64,000 bases of DNA, taken from NCBI GenBank assembly GCA_963677815.1, contig OY782499.1, positions 372,001-436,000 on the forward strand, given 5' to 3'. Within the stretch, counting starts at the first letter, position 1. Every line of letters starts with the position of its first letter. A program made the position numbers and the translations under genes. Source of the DNA: JAEKNW01 sp963677815 (GTDB lineage Bacteria; Cloacimonadota; Cloacimonadia; Cloacimonadales; JAFGVF01). This document shows, piece after piece, positions 28,011 through 35,553 of this stretch. The notes beneath the pieces were generated by a model. It saw nothing but the letters and a program-made list of their open reading frames with translations. It was not told the origin of the DNA and made no database searches.

Positions 28011-28484
28011 ATGGAAGCAAAGATTGTTGATTTACCAAAATTGTACTTCATCGGATTAAAAGCAGAACTAACAATGAAAGAGACTTCAAGTGTATGTCCT
28101 GCTTTATGGGGCAAGTTAATGTCTCAATCACAAGATTTAGAAGGCAATGAAGACTTAATGTGCCTTGCAGTCTGTTCTACTTCTGAGAACTGCCAAGAGA
28201 ATGATACTTTCACTTACATGGCAGGTTATGCCTCAGATAAACCTCTAGCTGATAGAAAAGACTTCATAAAACATGAAATATCTGCCTGTAAATATGCTGT
28301 TTTTACCCACAAAGGTTCTGTAATGGATTTAGGAAAAACTTATGATTATGCCTATAATGAATGGTTACCTAAAAGCCAGTATAAGGTTAAATGGCATGAA
28401 GATTTAGAATTATATGACCAAAGATTTAATCCTGAAAATCCTAAAGAATCTGAAATGGATATTTACATCCCTATTCAAAGTTAA
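28011..28484 (+). CDS. GyrI-like / AraC-effector-binding domain protein
   Basis: 157 residues, a stand-alone small-molecule-binding domain (GyrI-like, related to the C-terminal effector domain of Rob/AraC-type regulators and to integron cassette effector-binding proteins). It begins VDLPKLYFIGLKAELT; the middle has FTYMAGYASD and the C-terminal half KYAVFTHKGSVMDLGKTYDY, the usual core motif, ending LELYDQRFN...MDIYIPIQS. There is no DNA-binding domain, so it is not itself a transcription factor. Homologs bind hydrophobic or cationic compounds. Single-gene unit: divergent from dnaE, with its own promoter-like boxes and a following hairpin. Confidence 0.88.
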   Translation: MEAKIVDLPKLYFIGLKAELTMKETSSVCPALWGKLMSQSQDLEGNEDLMCLAVCSTSENCQENDTFTYMAGYASDKPLADRKDFIKHEISACKYAVFTHKGSVMDLGKTYDYAYNEWLPKSQYKVKWHEDLELYDQRFNPENPKESEMDIYIPIQS

Positions 28485-28557
28485 AAGTAACTATTCGTCA
28501 AATTTCCAACTCCGACCTAATAGTTTAAGGTTTAAGTTTATAATGCCTTAGATTATG

Positions 28558-28590
28558 CTTCACCTCCGCTTGGGGGTGAAGGGTCTTTTA
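28558..28590 (+). terminator. Likely terminator of the GyrI-like gene
   Basis: Hairpin with arms CTTCACCTCC and GGGGGTGAAG (one T-G wobble) around a GCTT loop (28558-28581), followed by GGTCTTTT. The U tract is short and displaced, so efficiency is uncertain. It sits 74 bases after the stop. Confidence 0.55.
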
Positions 28591-28636
28591 TCAAGATTGA
28601 ACAGTAGATCTTTCGGGATGAGGCTAGTTTATTATA

Positions 28637-28694
28637 GCTTGATTGTTACTATCTCTATAAGTTTCCATTCTTTCATTGAGTAACTAACAATGAA
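28637..28694. repeat. Hairpin repeat IR-B, copy 2
   Basis: Left arm TTGATTGTTACTATCTC matches copies 1 and 3; the right arm (ATTGAGTAACTAACAATGAA) is partly degraded, so the hairpin is imperfect. It lies 25 bases before a foldback element. Confidence 0.5.
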
Positions 28695-28724
28695 GGAGGT
28701 ATCAATAGATTTTTTCCTATTTAA

Positions 28725-29056
28725 CCCTGATGGTGCAGTAGAGCTTTAGTAATACTTCGCTAAAGCTACGTATCACAGGAGAAAAGTGCATAATCTTTTA
28801 GCAAAATCCCCTTTTTTGAGGGGGATACCCTTAACTACGCATATAATCCCCTTCTTTGAGGGGGATACAGGGGGTGATTCCTTAACTACGCATATAATCC
28901 CCTTCTTTGAGGGGGATACAGGGGGTGATTCCTTAAATTAAATAATATATATTCGGAAGAATTATGTAAGTTACTTTTGCAATGAGTCCTCGCTAAAGCT
29001 ACGCCTTCACAAGAATAATATAGTGTTATTCTCAAAGATCTATTGTATTATTTGGG
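28725..29056 (+). mobile_element. FB1 foldback element, long composite copy 2
   Basis: 332 bp between CCC and GGG ends, flanked on both sides by an exact TTTAA duplication (28720-28724 and 29057-29061). Left end CCCTGATGGTGCAGTAGAG, right end ATTGTATTATTTGGG. Both arms contain the TTCGCTAAAGCTACG module (about 28755-28770 and 28989-29004). The centre carries CCCC/GGGG hairpins, two of them in a 51-bp tandem duplication. The shared inner block ATTCGGAAGAATTATGTAAG links it to copies 4 and 5. The right end overlaps the 3' end of the Mut7-C gene. Together with the hairpins at 28558 and 28637 it fills the gap after the GyrI-like gene. No reading frame of note inside. Confidence 0.8.
28830..28931. 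repeat. 51-bp tandem duplication inside foldback copy 2
   Basis: Two identical 51-bp units starting CTTAACTACGCATATAATCC at 28830 and 28881. Each contains a hairpin ATCCCCTTC-TTT-GAGGGGGAT (one wobble) and a trailing CAGGGGGTGATTC. A third, partial hairpin of the same type precedes them at about 28807-28827. Confidence 0.85.
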
Positions 29057-29515
29057 TTTAATTTCGAATATATTTTCTACTTTCTCAAGTATTTTTTCAT
29101 AATGAGAGCCTTTCCAATAAACCCTTCCACATCTATGACAAATCCTAAAATCATCATATAGCTCAGCTACTTTTTCAGGAATCAGCTTAATAATTTCACT
29201 TTTTGATACTTCTTTAAGGACTTCATTATCTTCAGGGCATCTTGTTAAGATCTCAGCTGGAGAAAACTTTAAAAATTCTTTAATTTCCTGCAATTGTTCC
29301 TCTAAAGTATTACTATGAATATAGATTCTATCAAAGGGTAGTGGATGATTAAGAACATCTTTACTTCTACTAACTATAATCCGTTTCTCTTTTTGGGCAA
29401 TTCTGATTAAGTTCAGAAGAGAAACTGCTTTAATTACTTTAGTATCATAACCAAGTAATCTCAGCCATTTTGCCAGCTTTTGGGCATCAACTGTAATCAG
29501 AAATTTCTTTTGCAT
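29048..29515 (-). CDS. Mut7-C RNase domain protein
   Basis: 155 residues, whole-length Mut7-C. N-terminal PIN-like core: ITVDAQKLAKWLRLLGYDTK with acidic Asp10 and Asp24, then RIIVSRSKDVL. C-terminal zinc-ribbon-like part: Cys93 in TRCPEDNEVL, then Cys126 and Cys129 in CHRCGRVYWKGSHYEKI. The family usually has CxxC in the first pair; here the second Cys is Asp96, so zinc binding may be altered. It starts 7 bases after the YugP-like protease stop, probably as one operon. The last codons (AAA CCC AAA TAA) come partly from the right end of a foldback element inserted here. Confidence 0.88.
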   Translation of the reverse strand: MQKKFLITVDAQKLAKWLRLLGYDTKVIKAVSLLNLIRIAQKEKRIIVSRSKDVLNHPLPFDRIYIHSNTLEEQLQEIKEFLKFSPAEILTRCPEDNEVLKEVSKSEIIKLIPEKVAELYDDFRICHRCGRVYWKGSHYEKILEKVENIFEIKPK

Positions 29516-29522
29516 AAGTTTA

Positions 29523-30203
29523 TTAATCTCTCATATTTCTTAAAACTAACAAACGGAAAACTTGTAGTAAGGCCATTAAAGCGGCAGCAACATAAGTTAA
29601 AGCTGCTGAATTCAAAACCTTTTTTACACCTGTCATTTCTCTAGGGTCAATAACTAGTCCATTACTTAATTGCTTAAATGCTCTTTGAGAAGCATTAAAC
29701 TCAACAGGAAGGGTAGCAACTTGAAAAAGAAATGCTAAAACAAAAAATACTATACCTATATCCATTAGCATAGGTGCAGAGAAGAGAAAGCCTATAAAAA
29801 ATAGAGGGAAAGCAGCAGTAGAACCAAATCTAGCCATAGGGAATATAGCATGCCTTAGTTTAAGAGGGACATATCCATTGGCATGTTGAAGAGCATGACC
29901 AACTTCGTGTGCAGCAATGGCTAAGGATGAAACAGTATCTCCATAATAGATATCTGTAGAGAGTCTTACCTCTTTTTTCTTTGGGTCATAATGGTCTGTA
30001 AGTTCACCTTGAACACTAACAACTTGGACATCAAAAATACCATTTCTTTCAAGAATGTGTTCAGCTACCTGAGCCCCAGTCATTCCAATGTTATTTGATA
30101 CTTGTTTATATTTCTTGTAATTAGTTTTAACTAAAGAATTAGCCCAGAGAGCTAGAATTATTGCTGGCACTAATATTGCCATAGTTGGGTCAAAAAAGAA
30201 CAT
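29523..30203 (-). CDS. YugP-like membrane zinc metallopeptidase
   Basis: 226 residues. N-terminal membrane helix (about 8-24), a soluble stretch with the zinc site HEVGHALQH (His99, Glu100, His103), then hydrophobic segments (about 120-160) and the motif VEFNASQRAFKQL carrying the third-ligand Glu region, and a final helix (ALTYVAAALMALLQVFRLLV). This is the architecture of the YugP/putative neutral zinc peptidase family; the physiological substrate is unknown. Preceded by GGAGA. Two-gene unit with the Mut7-C gene; a strong terminator hairpin lies upstream of its start. Confidence 0.92.
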   Translation of the reverse strand: MFFFDPTMAILVPAIILALWANSLVKTNYKKYKQVSNNIGMTGAQVAEHILERNGIFDVQVVSVQGELTDHYDPKKKEVRLSTDIYYGDTVSSLAIAAHEVGHALQHANGYVPLKLRHAIFPMARFGSTAAFPLFFIGFLFSAPMLMDIGIVFFVLAFLFQVATLPVEFNASQRAFKQLSNGLVIDPREMTGVKKVLNSAALTYVAAALMALLQVFRLLVLRNMRD

Positions 30204-30287
30204 TTTTTTATCTCCTTTTCATTTCTTAGCACTCATTATAATTACCTGCTAATTCTGTCAATATTTTTCTATTTTTGGGTTCCACCC

Positions 30288-30318
30288 AAAAAAGCCCGAA
30301 GCAAGTCGGGCTTTTTTT
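30288..30318 (-). terminator. Terminator of the pgeF-FapA-tricorn operon
   Basis: Stem GCCCGA/TCGGGC (30294-30299 and 30306-30311), extended by flanking A/T pairs and bounded by A and T runs on both sides, so it could work in both directions. The gene ending toward it is the tricorn-like protease at 30343. Confidence 0.88.
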
Positions 30319-30342
30319 GTTTAAAACATTATTAGATTAAAT

Positions 30343-33300
30343 TTATTCTTTGTTGAGTAGATAGTCAATTGCTGTTTTTAACTGTCTATCATTATCAATT
30401 ATTAGGTCTTCTGGAGTTAGTTCAACTCTAATATCTGGTTGAACTCCATTACCTTCCATATTAGTACCACTTAAAGTCCACCAGCCTGATCTAGGCAATC
30501 TTAAAGATGAGCCATCAAATAGGTCAATATCAAAGGTACCAATTACAGAACCACTAGTAGGCATACCAATTATGGTGCCTAACTTCTGTTCTTGCATGAG
30601 ATGTGGAAAAACTTCAGCATCAGAGAATGAATCCTCATCAATTAGAACAACAATTGCTTTATCGTAATAACGAGCAGGAGTTTTCATTTTTTTGAAACCC
30701 CAACCTCTATAAGAAGAATATGAAAGAGGTTTCTTACTAATAGCTTCTACTAACTCTTCACTTATATTTCCGCCACCATTTCCTCTAACGTCTATAATAA
30801 GACCATCTTTTTTAATATTATCATTCCAGAAATCTTCTAAGAATTTACTATAAGCCTCACCATTCATTCTACGAATATGCAGGTAAGCTAGTTTGCCATC
30901 TGAGATTTCATTAACGATATCTCTCCGACTATTTACCCAGTCATTATACTCTAAATCGTAATTTACTCTCCAATCGAAAGCCTCCACCCAAACATCAAAA
31001 GCATCTTCTTTTGCTTTCTTAACAGTTAATTTAATCTTCCTGTTTAGGGTATTGAAGAAAAGAGCATTAACATCGGTATTTCTATCAATTTCTTGATCAT
31101 TAATGGCTAGAATTAAATCTCCAGCTTTTAACTTGTAATAATCTTTAAGACTTGTTCCATCATAAAGTCTTCTTAACTTTACACCTTTTTTAGGTCTTTC
31201 TGATAAGTCAAATTCAACACCTATATAGCCTACTTTGTAAGAGAAACTAGAGCTATTATATTTAGGTGAGAAACCAGTATGAGAAGCATTAACTTCACCT
31301 ATCATTTCATCAACAATATTAGATAAAACTTCTTCATCGTAACAATATTCAAGATAAGGTTGGTATTTACTATAGATTTCATCCCAATCCACACCATGCA
31401 TTTGAGGGTCATAGAAGTTAAGACCAAAGACACCCCATACTTCTTTAAACACTTGTTTTCTTAAATTATTTGAATCATATTCATAGAAGAAACTATTTTT
31501 AATTTCCCCTGTAGCACGAGTGTTTAAATTATATGAATTTATTTTCATCCCATCATTATAGTAATAGATATTTGATTTTCTATTGTAAGAATAGTATGTT
31601 TTATCATCGATAGAAGTTAACTTCTCTTGATTCTTTCCTTCATAGTTAGCTTTATAAAGGCTAGTAGAACCATTAGAGTTAGCATAATAAAGAGTTGAAT
31701 CATTAGCAACTAATAGAATTTGGTTATAACCAGGTTTATCAATAATTGTTGTTATTCTTGTCTCAACTCTATCTAGATTAATGTTCAATTCGGGGTAATC
31801 TTCTTTGCTTATTTCAGTTGATGTTTCTTCTTCTTCATCACTATTAAGAATATTTACCCATGGGTCTTTATAATCTGAAAACTTATCATAAGGCTGTAAA
31901 TCTATACGTTTTATATCGCCTGATTCAGTGAAGAATAAAGATTTATCATCCTTACCCCAAGTTAAACCATAAATAGATTTGTAAGAGCTGAATAAAAGAT
32001 AAGATTCTCCAATAAGAGTATCACGAAGATAAAGATATCTTACTCTTTTCTCAATATCATATTCAACATAAGCAATATAGCGTGAATTTTGTCTATCAGC
32101 ATATTCTGTTAAACTATAATTATTAAAATCAAGCTTTTCAACATAATTAAATAAAGAATCTACTATAACAACTTCTCTTTGGTCATTGTGAAAATAATTA
32201 ATCAAGAAATTTCCCCTCTCAGTTTCACTAATATATTCAACAGCAAAATCTTGAGACCAATCGATTTTCTCTATTTCTTCAGGGTTATCGATAGTAAAGC
32301 GGTAAATTTCCCCTTTACCTTTTTCTCTACCATTAACAATAACAGTTTTATTATCTCTTAAAATCCTTATTCCGTTAAAGGGAATTTGATTATAAGTAAT
32401 CTGTTTAACAGGACCACCAGCTGTTGGCATCATAAAAAGGTCATATTCATAGTTGAAAACCACGAATTCATCATTAGGGGCTACTTCAAAGTCTGCAAAT
32501 CCATTTGTCACATACCTACGAATCATGCTAGAACTTTCTTGATTTTCTCTAATATCTATTTCTAATTTTCTTACTTTGCTTTCAGCATTATCATCATAGA
32601 TCCAAATTTCATCGAACTTTTCAAAAACAATTACATCTTCAACACTAGCTATAGAAAGATCTCTGACAGACCAAGTTGGAAAGCTAGTTAACTGTTCTTC
32701 ATTGTTGAAATCATAATTTTCTGTTCTAAATAATTGAAAGATTTCACCATCTGATTTTACATAATACAATCTATTAGGATTAGCAATAGAAAATTCAGGA
32801 TATCTTTCAGTAAGCAAGTTATCAGTTAATTTTTCATATTGGTCTTTTTTAATATTATACTGCCATAATTCTCCATCTGTAGAACCTTGGTATGCTTCAC
32901 GATATGGATCACCCCTATCACAGTATACTATTATATTTCCATCTTGACTAATTGTTGGAAATGAACCACCTATTGGGGTGATTTCAAGGTCACTTGTATT
33001 ATCTAAACTCACCCTATAGAAAGCTGATCCTAAACGAGGTGAATACCTGCTTCCCAAAATACTTTTACCATTAGGAAACCACTTTAGTAAACCAAGACCA
33101 GAACCACTAACTTCACTAACTTGTCCCCCCTTAGCAGGCATAGTATAAATAGCTAAATAACCATCTCTATAGTTGTTAAAAGCTAAAGTTTTTCCATCTG
33201 GGGAGTAAATAGGTTTACTAATATTTTCTGCAAAATCTGTTAATCTAATGGCTGTGCCACCTTCAATTCCTACCTGCCATAAATCACCACGATAAACGAA

Positions 33301-33414
33301 AGTAACCTCACTCCCATCTGGTGAGATAGCTGGGTCTTTTACAAAATGGGGTTCAAATCCCATTAAGCAAAAAGATAACAGCATTAACAATCCTACAATT
33401 AAAATCTTCTTCAT
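30343..33414 (-). CDS. Tricorn-like S41 family protease
   Basis: 1023 residues with signal peptide (MKKILIVGLLMLLSFCLMGFE), so periplasmic or exported. Residues about 24-330 are TolB/WD40-like propeller blades (DPAISPDGSEVTFVYRGDLW, PIYSPDGKTLAFNN), followed by a second propeller region to about 640. Next come a core C1/PDZ segment (KVGYIGVEFD, LKAGDLILAINDQEI) and the S41 catalytic domain: LIIDVRGNGGGNI, the nucleophile Ser931 in DEDSFSDAEVF, and GTNMEGNGVQPDI. Matches the bacterial tricorn protease family that degrades peptides. Starts 8 bases after the FapA-like gene and ends at a terminator. Confidence 0.94.
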   Translation of the reverse strand: MKKILIVGLLMLLSFCLMGFEPHFVKDPAISPDGSEVTFVYRGDLWQVGIEGGTAIRLTDFAENISKPIYSPDGKTLAFNNYRDGYLAIYTMPAKGGQVSEVSGSGLGLLKWFPNGKSILGSRYSPRLGSAFYRVSLDNTSDLEITPIGGSFPTISQDGNIIVYCDRGDPYREAYQGSTDGELWQYNIKKDQYEKLTDNLLTERYPEFSIANPNRLYYVKSDGEIFQLFRTENYDFNNEEQLTSFPTWSVRDLSIASVEDVIVFEKFDEIWIYDDNAESKVRKLEIDIRENQESSSMIRRYVTNGFADFEVAPNDEFVVFNYEYDLFMMPTAGGPVKQITYNQIPFNGIRILRDNKTVIVNGREKGKGEIYRFTIDNPEEIEKIDWSQDFAVEYISETERGNFLINYFHNDQREVVIVDSLFNYVEKLDFNNYSLTEYADRQNSRYIAYVEYDIEKRVRYLYLRDTLIGESYLLFSSYKSIYGLTWGKDDKSLFFTESGDIKRIDLQPYDKFSDYKDPWVNILNSDEEEETSTEISKEDYPELNINLDRVETRITTIIDKPGYNQILLVANDSTLYYANSNGSTSLYKANYEGKNQEKLTSIDDKTYYSYNRKSNIYYYNDGMKINSYNLNTRATGEIKNSFFYEYDSNNLRKQVFKEVWGVFGLNFYDPQMHGVDWDEIYSKYQPYLEYCYDEEVLSNIVDEMIGEVNASHTGFSPKYNSSSFSYKVGYIGVEFDLSERPKKGVKLRRLYDGTSLKDYYKLKAGDLILAINDQEIDRNTDVNALFFNTLNRKIKLTVKKAKEDAFDVWVEAFDWRVNYDLEYNDWVNSRRDIVNEISDGKLAYLHIRRMNGEAYSKFLEDFWNDNIKKDGLIIDVRGNGGGNISEELVEAISKKPLSYSSYRGWGFKKMKTPARYYDKAIVVLIDEDSFSDAEVFPHLMQEQKLGTIIGMPTSGSVIGTFDIDLFDGSSLRLPRSGWWTLSGTNMEGNGVQPDIRVELTPEDLIIDNDRQLKTAIDYLLNKE

Positions 33415-33421
33415 TTTATCC

Positions 33422-34693
33422 TCATTTTAAATTTATTATCTTCTTTTTATTATAACTATTATCTGAAACTGTAGTAGATTCTTTTAAAATCTTCAATTTT
33501 ACTCCAGAAGCAATGTTTCCTCTAATATCTATCATAAGAGAATCATTGTTATCTAATTCTATTGCTTCCTCAACTTTATCTGATAATCTTTCTTCTAATT
33601 GTTTGATTTCTTTTTTTAATATTGCTACTTTTTTATTTTCTATATCATTTTCATTAAAATAAACTAGTTCTCTAGTGAGAATCATTAATTGTTCTTTAGT
33701 ATAAGGGCTAACAGTAATCTCTAGTTCTGAATAAGTATCATTTTCATTCTTTACATTAGCAACTTTGATGAGCTTTGAAGATTGCAGATTTGAAGCTATA
33801 GCGTCTGTTTCATCTGCAAGTATCAGTCCTTCTTCCCCTACAAGTTTAGAATAATAAACATTTCCATTGACTAGCAGTTGACTTCCTGAAAATACTTTAG
33901 AACTCTTTATTTGCTGGCACTCTATCTTTTCAGGAGACCGAACTCCTGCCCCATTACAATTTTCTAAAGAACCCTTAATCTCTATCCCATGTTCTGCATA
34001 TAAGTTACTTTTAAAGACATGTCCTTCAATTATAAGCTGACCAATTACTCGAATATGCCTTAAATTTTCAACATTTCCTTTTATTGTAAGATTTCCTATG
34101 ATATAGATATTACCATAGTCCTGATTAATGTCGTGATCGATTACTAAGTCATTTACTATGTTATATCTCCCTTGACTATCACAAGACAAATAACCATTCT
34201 TTTGAGCTATATACTCTCTTGTATTCAAATCAAATTCTAAATTATCACCTTTATATTTAGCAATAATTTTATTTCTTCCTTCTTGAGTTAGTAAGTAATT
34301 CCCATAAACATCTTTTCTAGAAAACATATCTTCATCATAAGATAATTTACCTATGGCAGAAGCTTTTTGTACATATACTAATTTAAAAATATTTGTCTCA
34401 CTTAAAGGGGTTTTGGGATATAATAATTCCTGACTATCATAATATAAGTCTAATTTAACTTCTTGGTCAATTGCTGGAACTTCAGCAATCTTAAATGCAT
34501 GATTTTTTTCTTTATCAGCTTCTTGGTCAATAGAGCTTATAAAGCCATTGCTAATTCCAGCTTCCTCAATAAGTTCTAATATCTCATCTTGTGCTATAAC
34601 TCCACCATCTCTTTTAATGGTCATTGTAGCACATAAACGATTTTCTGTGACTTCAATTATTATATCTTCCCTACTGTTAGTGTATTTTACCAT
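33422..34693 (-). CDS. FapA/DUF342 family protein
   Basis: 423 residues. N-terminal domain (1-185), then a right-handed beta-helix-like stretch with the DUF342 pattern (GNIYIIGNLTIKGNVENLRH, IIEGHVFKSNLYAEHGIEIK, LLVNGNVYYSKLVGEEGLIL), and a C-terminal coiled coil (about 340-375) before a short beta tail. The family is named after flagellar assembly protein A, but no flagellar gene is in the window, so a role in flagella is not supported here; polymer-scaffold roles are possible. Start overlaps the pgeF stop by 17 bases, indicating coupling. Confidence 0.85.
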   Translation of the reverse strand: MVKYTNSREDIIIEVTENRLCATMTIKRDGGVIAQDEILELIEEAGISNGFISSIDQEADKEKNHAFKIAEVPAIDQEVKLDLYYDSQELLYPKTPLSETNIFKLVYVQKASAIGKLSYDEDMFSRKDVYGNYLLTQEGRNKIIAKYKGDNLEFDLNTREYIAQKNGYLSCDSQGRYNIVNDLVIDHDINQDYGNIYIIGNLTIKGNVENLRHIRVIGQLIIEGHVFKSNLYAEHGIEIKGSLENCNGAGVRSPEKIECQQIKSSKVFSGSQLLVNGNVYYSKLVGEEGLILADETDAIASNLQSSKLIKVANVKNENDTYSELEITVSPYTKEQLMILTRELVYFNENDIENKKVAILKKEIKQLEERLSDKVEEAIELDNNDSLMIDIRGNIASGVKLKILKESTTVSDNSYNKKKIINLK

Positions 34694-35384
34694 TGCTTAT
34701 TCCTATGATTGATAATTGTCTCTCTGGAGTTTTATCTCTTCTGTATGAATTATAATCCATATTTTCATAAGTACATATCTGGCTACTTATAATATTTTCT
34801 TCCCTAATCCCCATCTGGATTAAGTCATTGATTATTACTTTTTGCATATCTATTTTCCGGTAGTCTTGGTCAAGTTTACTTGAAGCAATGAACTCATTAT
34901 ATATTTCGAGGGAAACTTGATAATTCCTTGCATTTATAGCTGGACCTATCATAACAACAAGATCAGAAGGTGAAAGATTATAATCAGTTAGCATCTGTTT
35001 TATTAGATTTTTAATAATTCCCTTTCTAGTACCTTCCCTACCAGAATGACATCCACCTACAAGTGGCTTATTCTTAGCATAAACAAGAATAGGAGTACAA
35101 TCAGCAGATTTAATTACTATGAATACATTTTCTTTATCAGTGATAAATCCATCTACATGAGGAATTTCATCTTTATCTTTGATAAATCCAGCACCTAAAT
35201 CACAGCCTTCTATAGTTTTTATATCTTCAGAGTGGGTCTGCTCTGCCATAACCAATTGACTAAAAGATATAATCTTGTCTTCAAGTACAATCTGTCTTTT
35301 AGCTTGTCTTAATAAGGACAAGCTATCTGACTTGTTACCAAAACAGTAATAGATATTAGAATTCAATGTTTGCTTTAACTTCAT
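34677..35384 (-). CDS. pgeF: PgeF/YfiH family (laccase-domain) protein
   Basis: 235 residues from the ATG at 35384 (MKLKQTLNSNIYYCF); an upstream ATG at 35432 would add 16 residues (MIKKIDKKLPSFLFII) not typical of the family. The metal/catalytic triad is present: His51 (EQTHSED), Cys96 (SADCTPIL), His113 (GGCHSGREG). Homologs cleave or deaminate purine nucleosides and remove misincorporated residues from peptidoglycan precursors. First gene of a three-gene minus-strand operon with the FapA-like and tricorn-like genes. No obvious ribosome site at either start. Confidence 0.9.
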   Translation of the reverse strand: MKLKQTLNSNIYYCFGNKSDSLSLLRQAKRQIVLEDKIISFSQLVMAEQTHSEDIKTIEGCDLGAGFIKDKDEIPHVDGFITDKENVFIVIKSADCTPILVYAKNKPLVGGCHSGREGTRKGIIKNLIKQMLTDYNLSPSDLVVMIGPAINARNYQVSLEIYNEFIASSKLDQDYRKIDMQKVIINDLIQMGIREENIISSQICTYENMDYNSYRRDKTPERQLSIIGISNGKIH

Positions 35385-35495
35385 GATAATAAACAAAAAA
35401 GAAGGAAGTTTTTTGTCAATTTTTTTTATCATTTACACTGCTAAATTGCAGATAAGTCGTGCTAAACTACCAAATGACCCTTATTCAAGCAAAAT

Positions 35496-35523
35496 TAAAA
35501 GCCCCACGAGTGGGGCTTTAATT
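35496..35523 (-). terminator. Terminator of the modular secreted protein gene
   Basis: Stem AAAGCCCCA / TGGGGCTTT with a CGAG loop (35498-35519), flanked by A/T-rich tracts. Located 35 bases past the stop of the gene at 35554. Confidence 0.85.
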
Positions 35524-35553
35524 TATTATTTTTAGTAGTTCTAAATCTACTTA

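Noticed and set aside
28558..28720. Small gene or RNA between the GyrI-like gene and foldback copy 2
   Set aside because: Only a terminator-like hairpin, a degraded IR-B copy and a short fragment resembling a foldback end (GTAGATCTTT) are visible.
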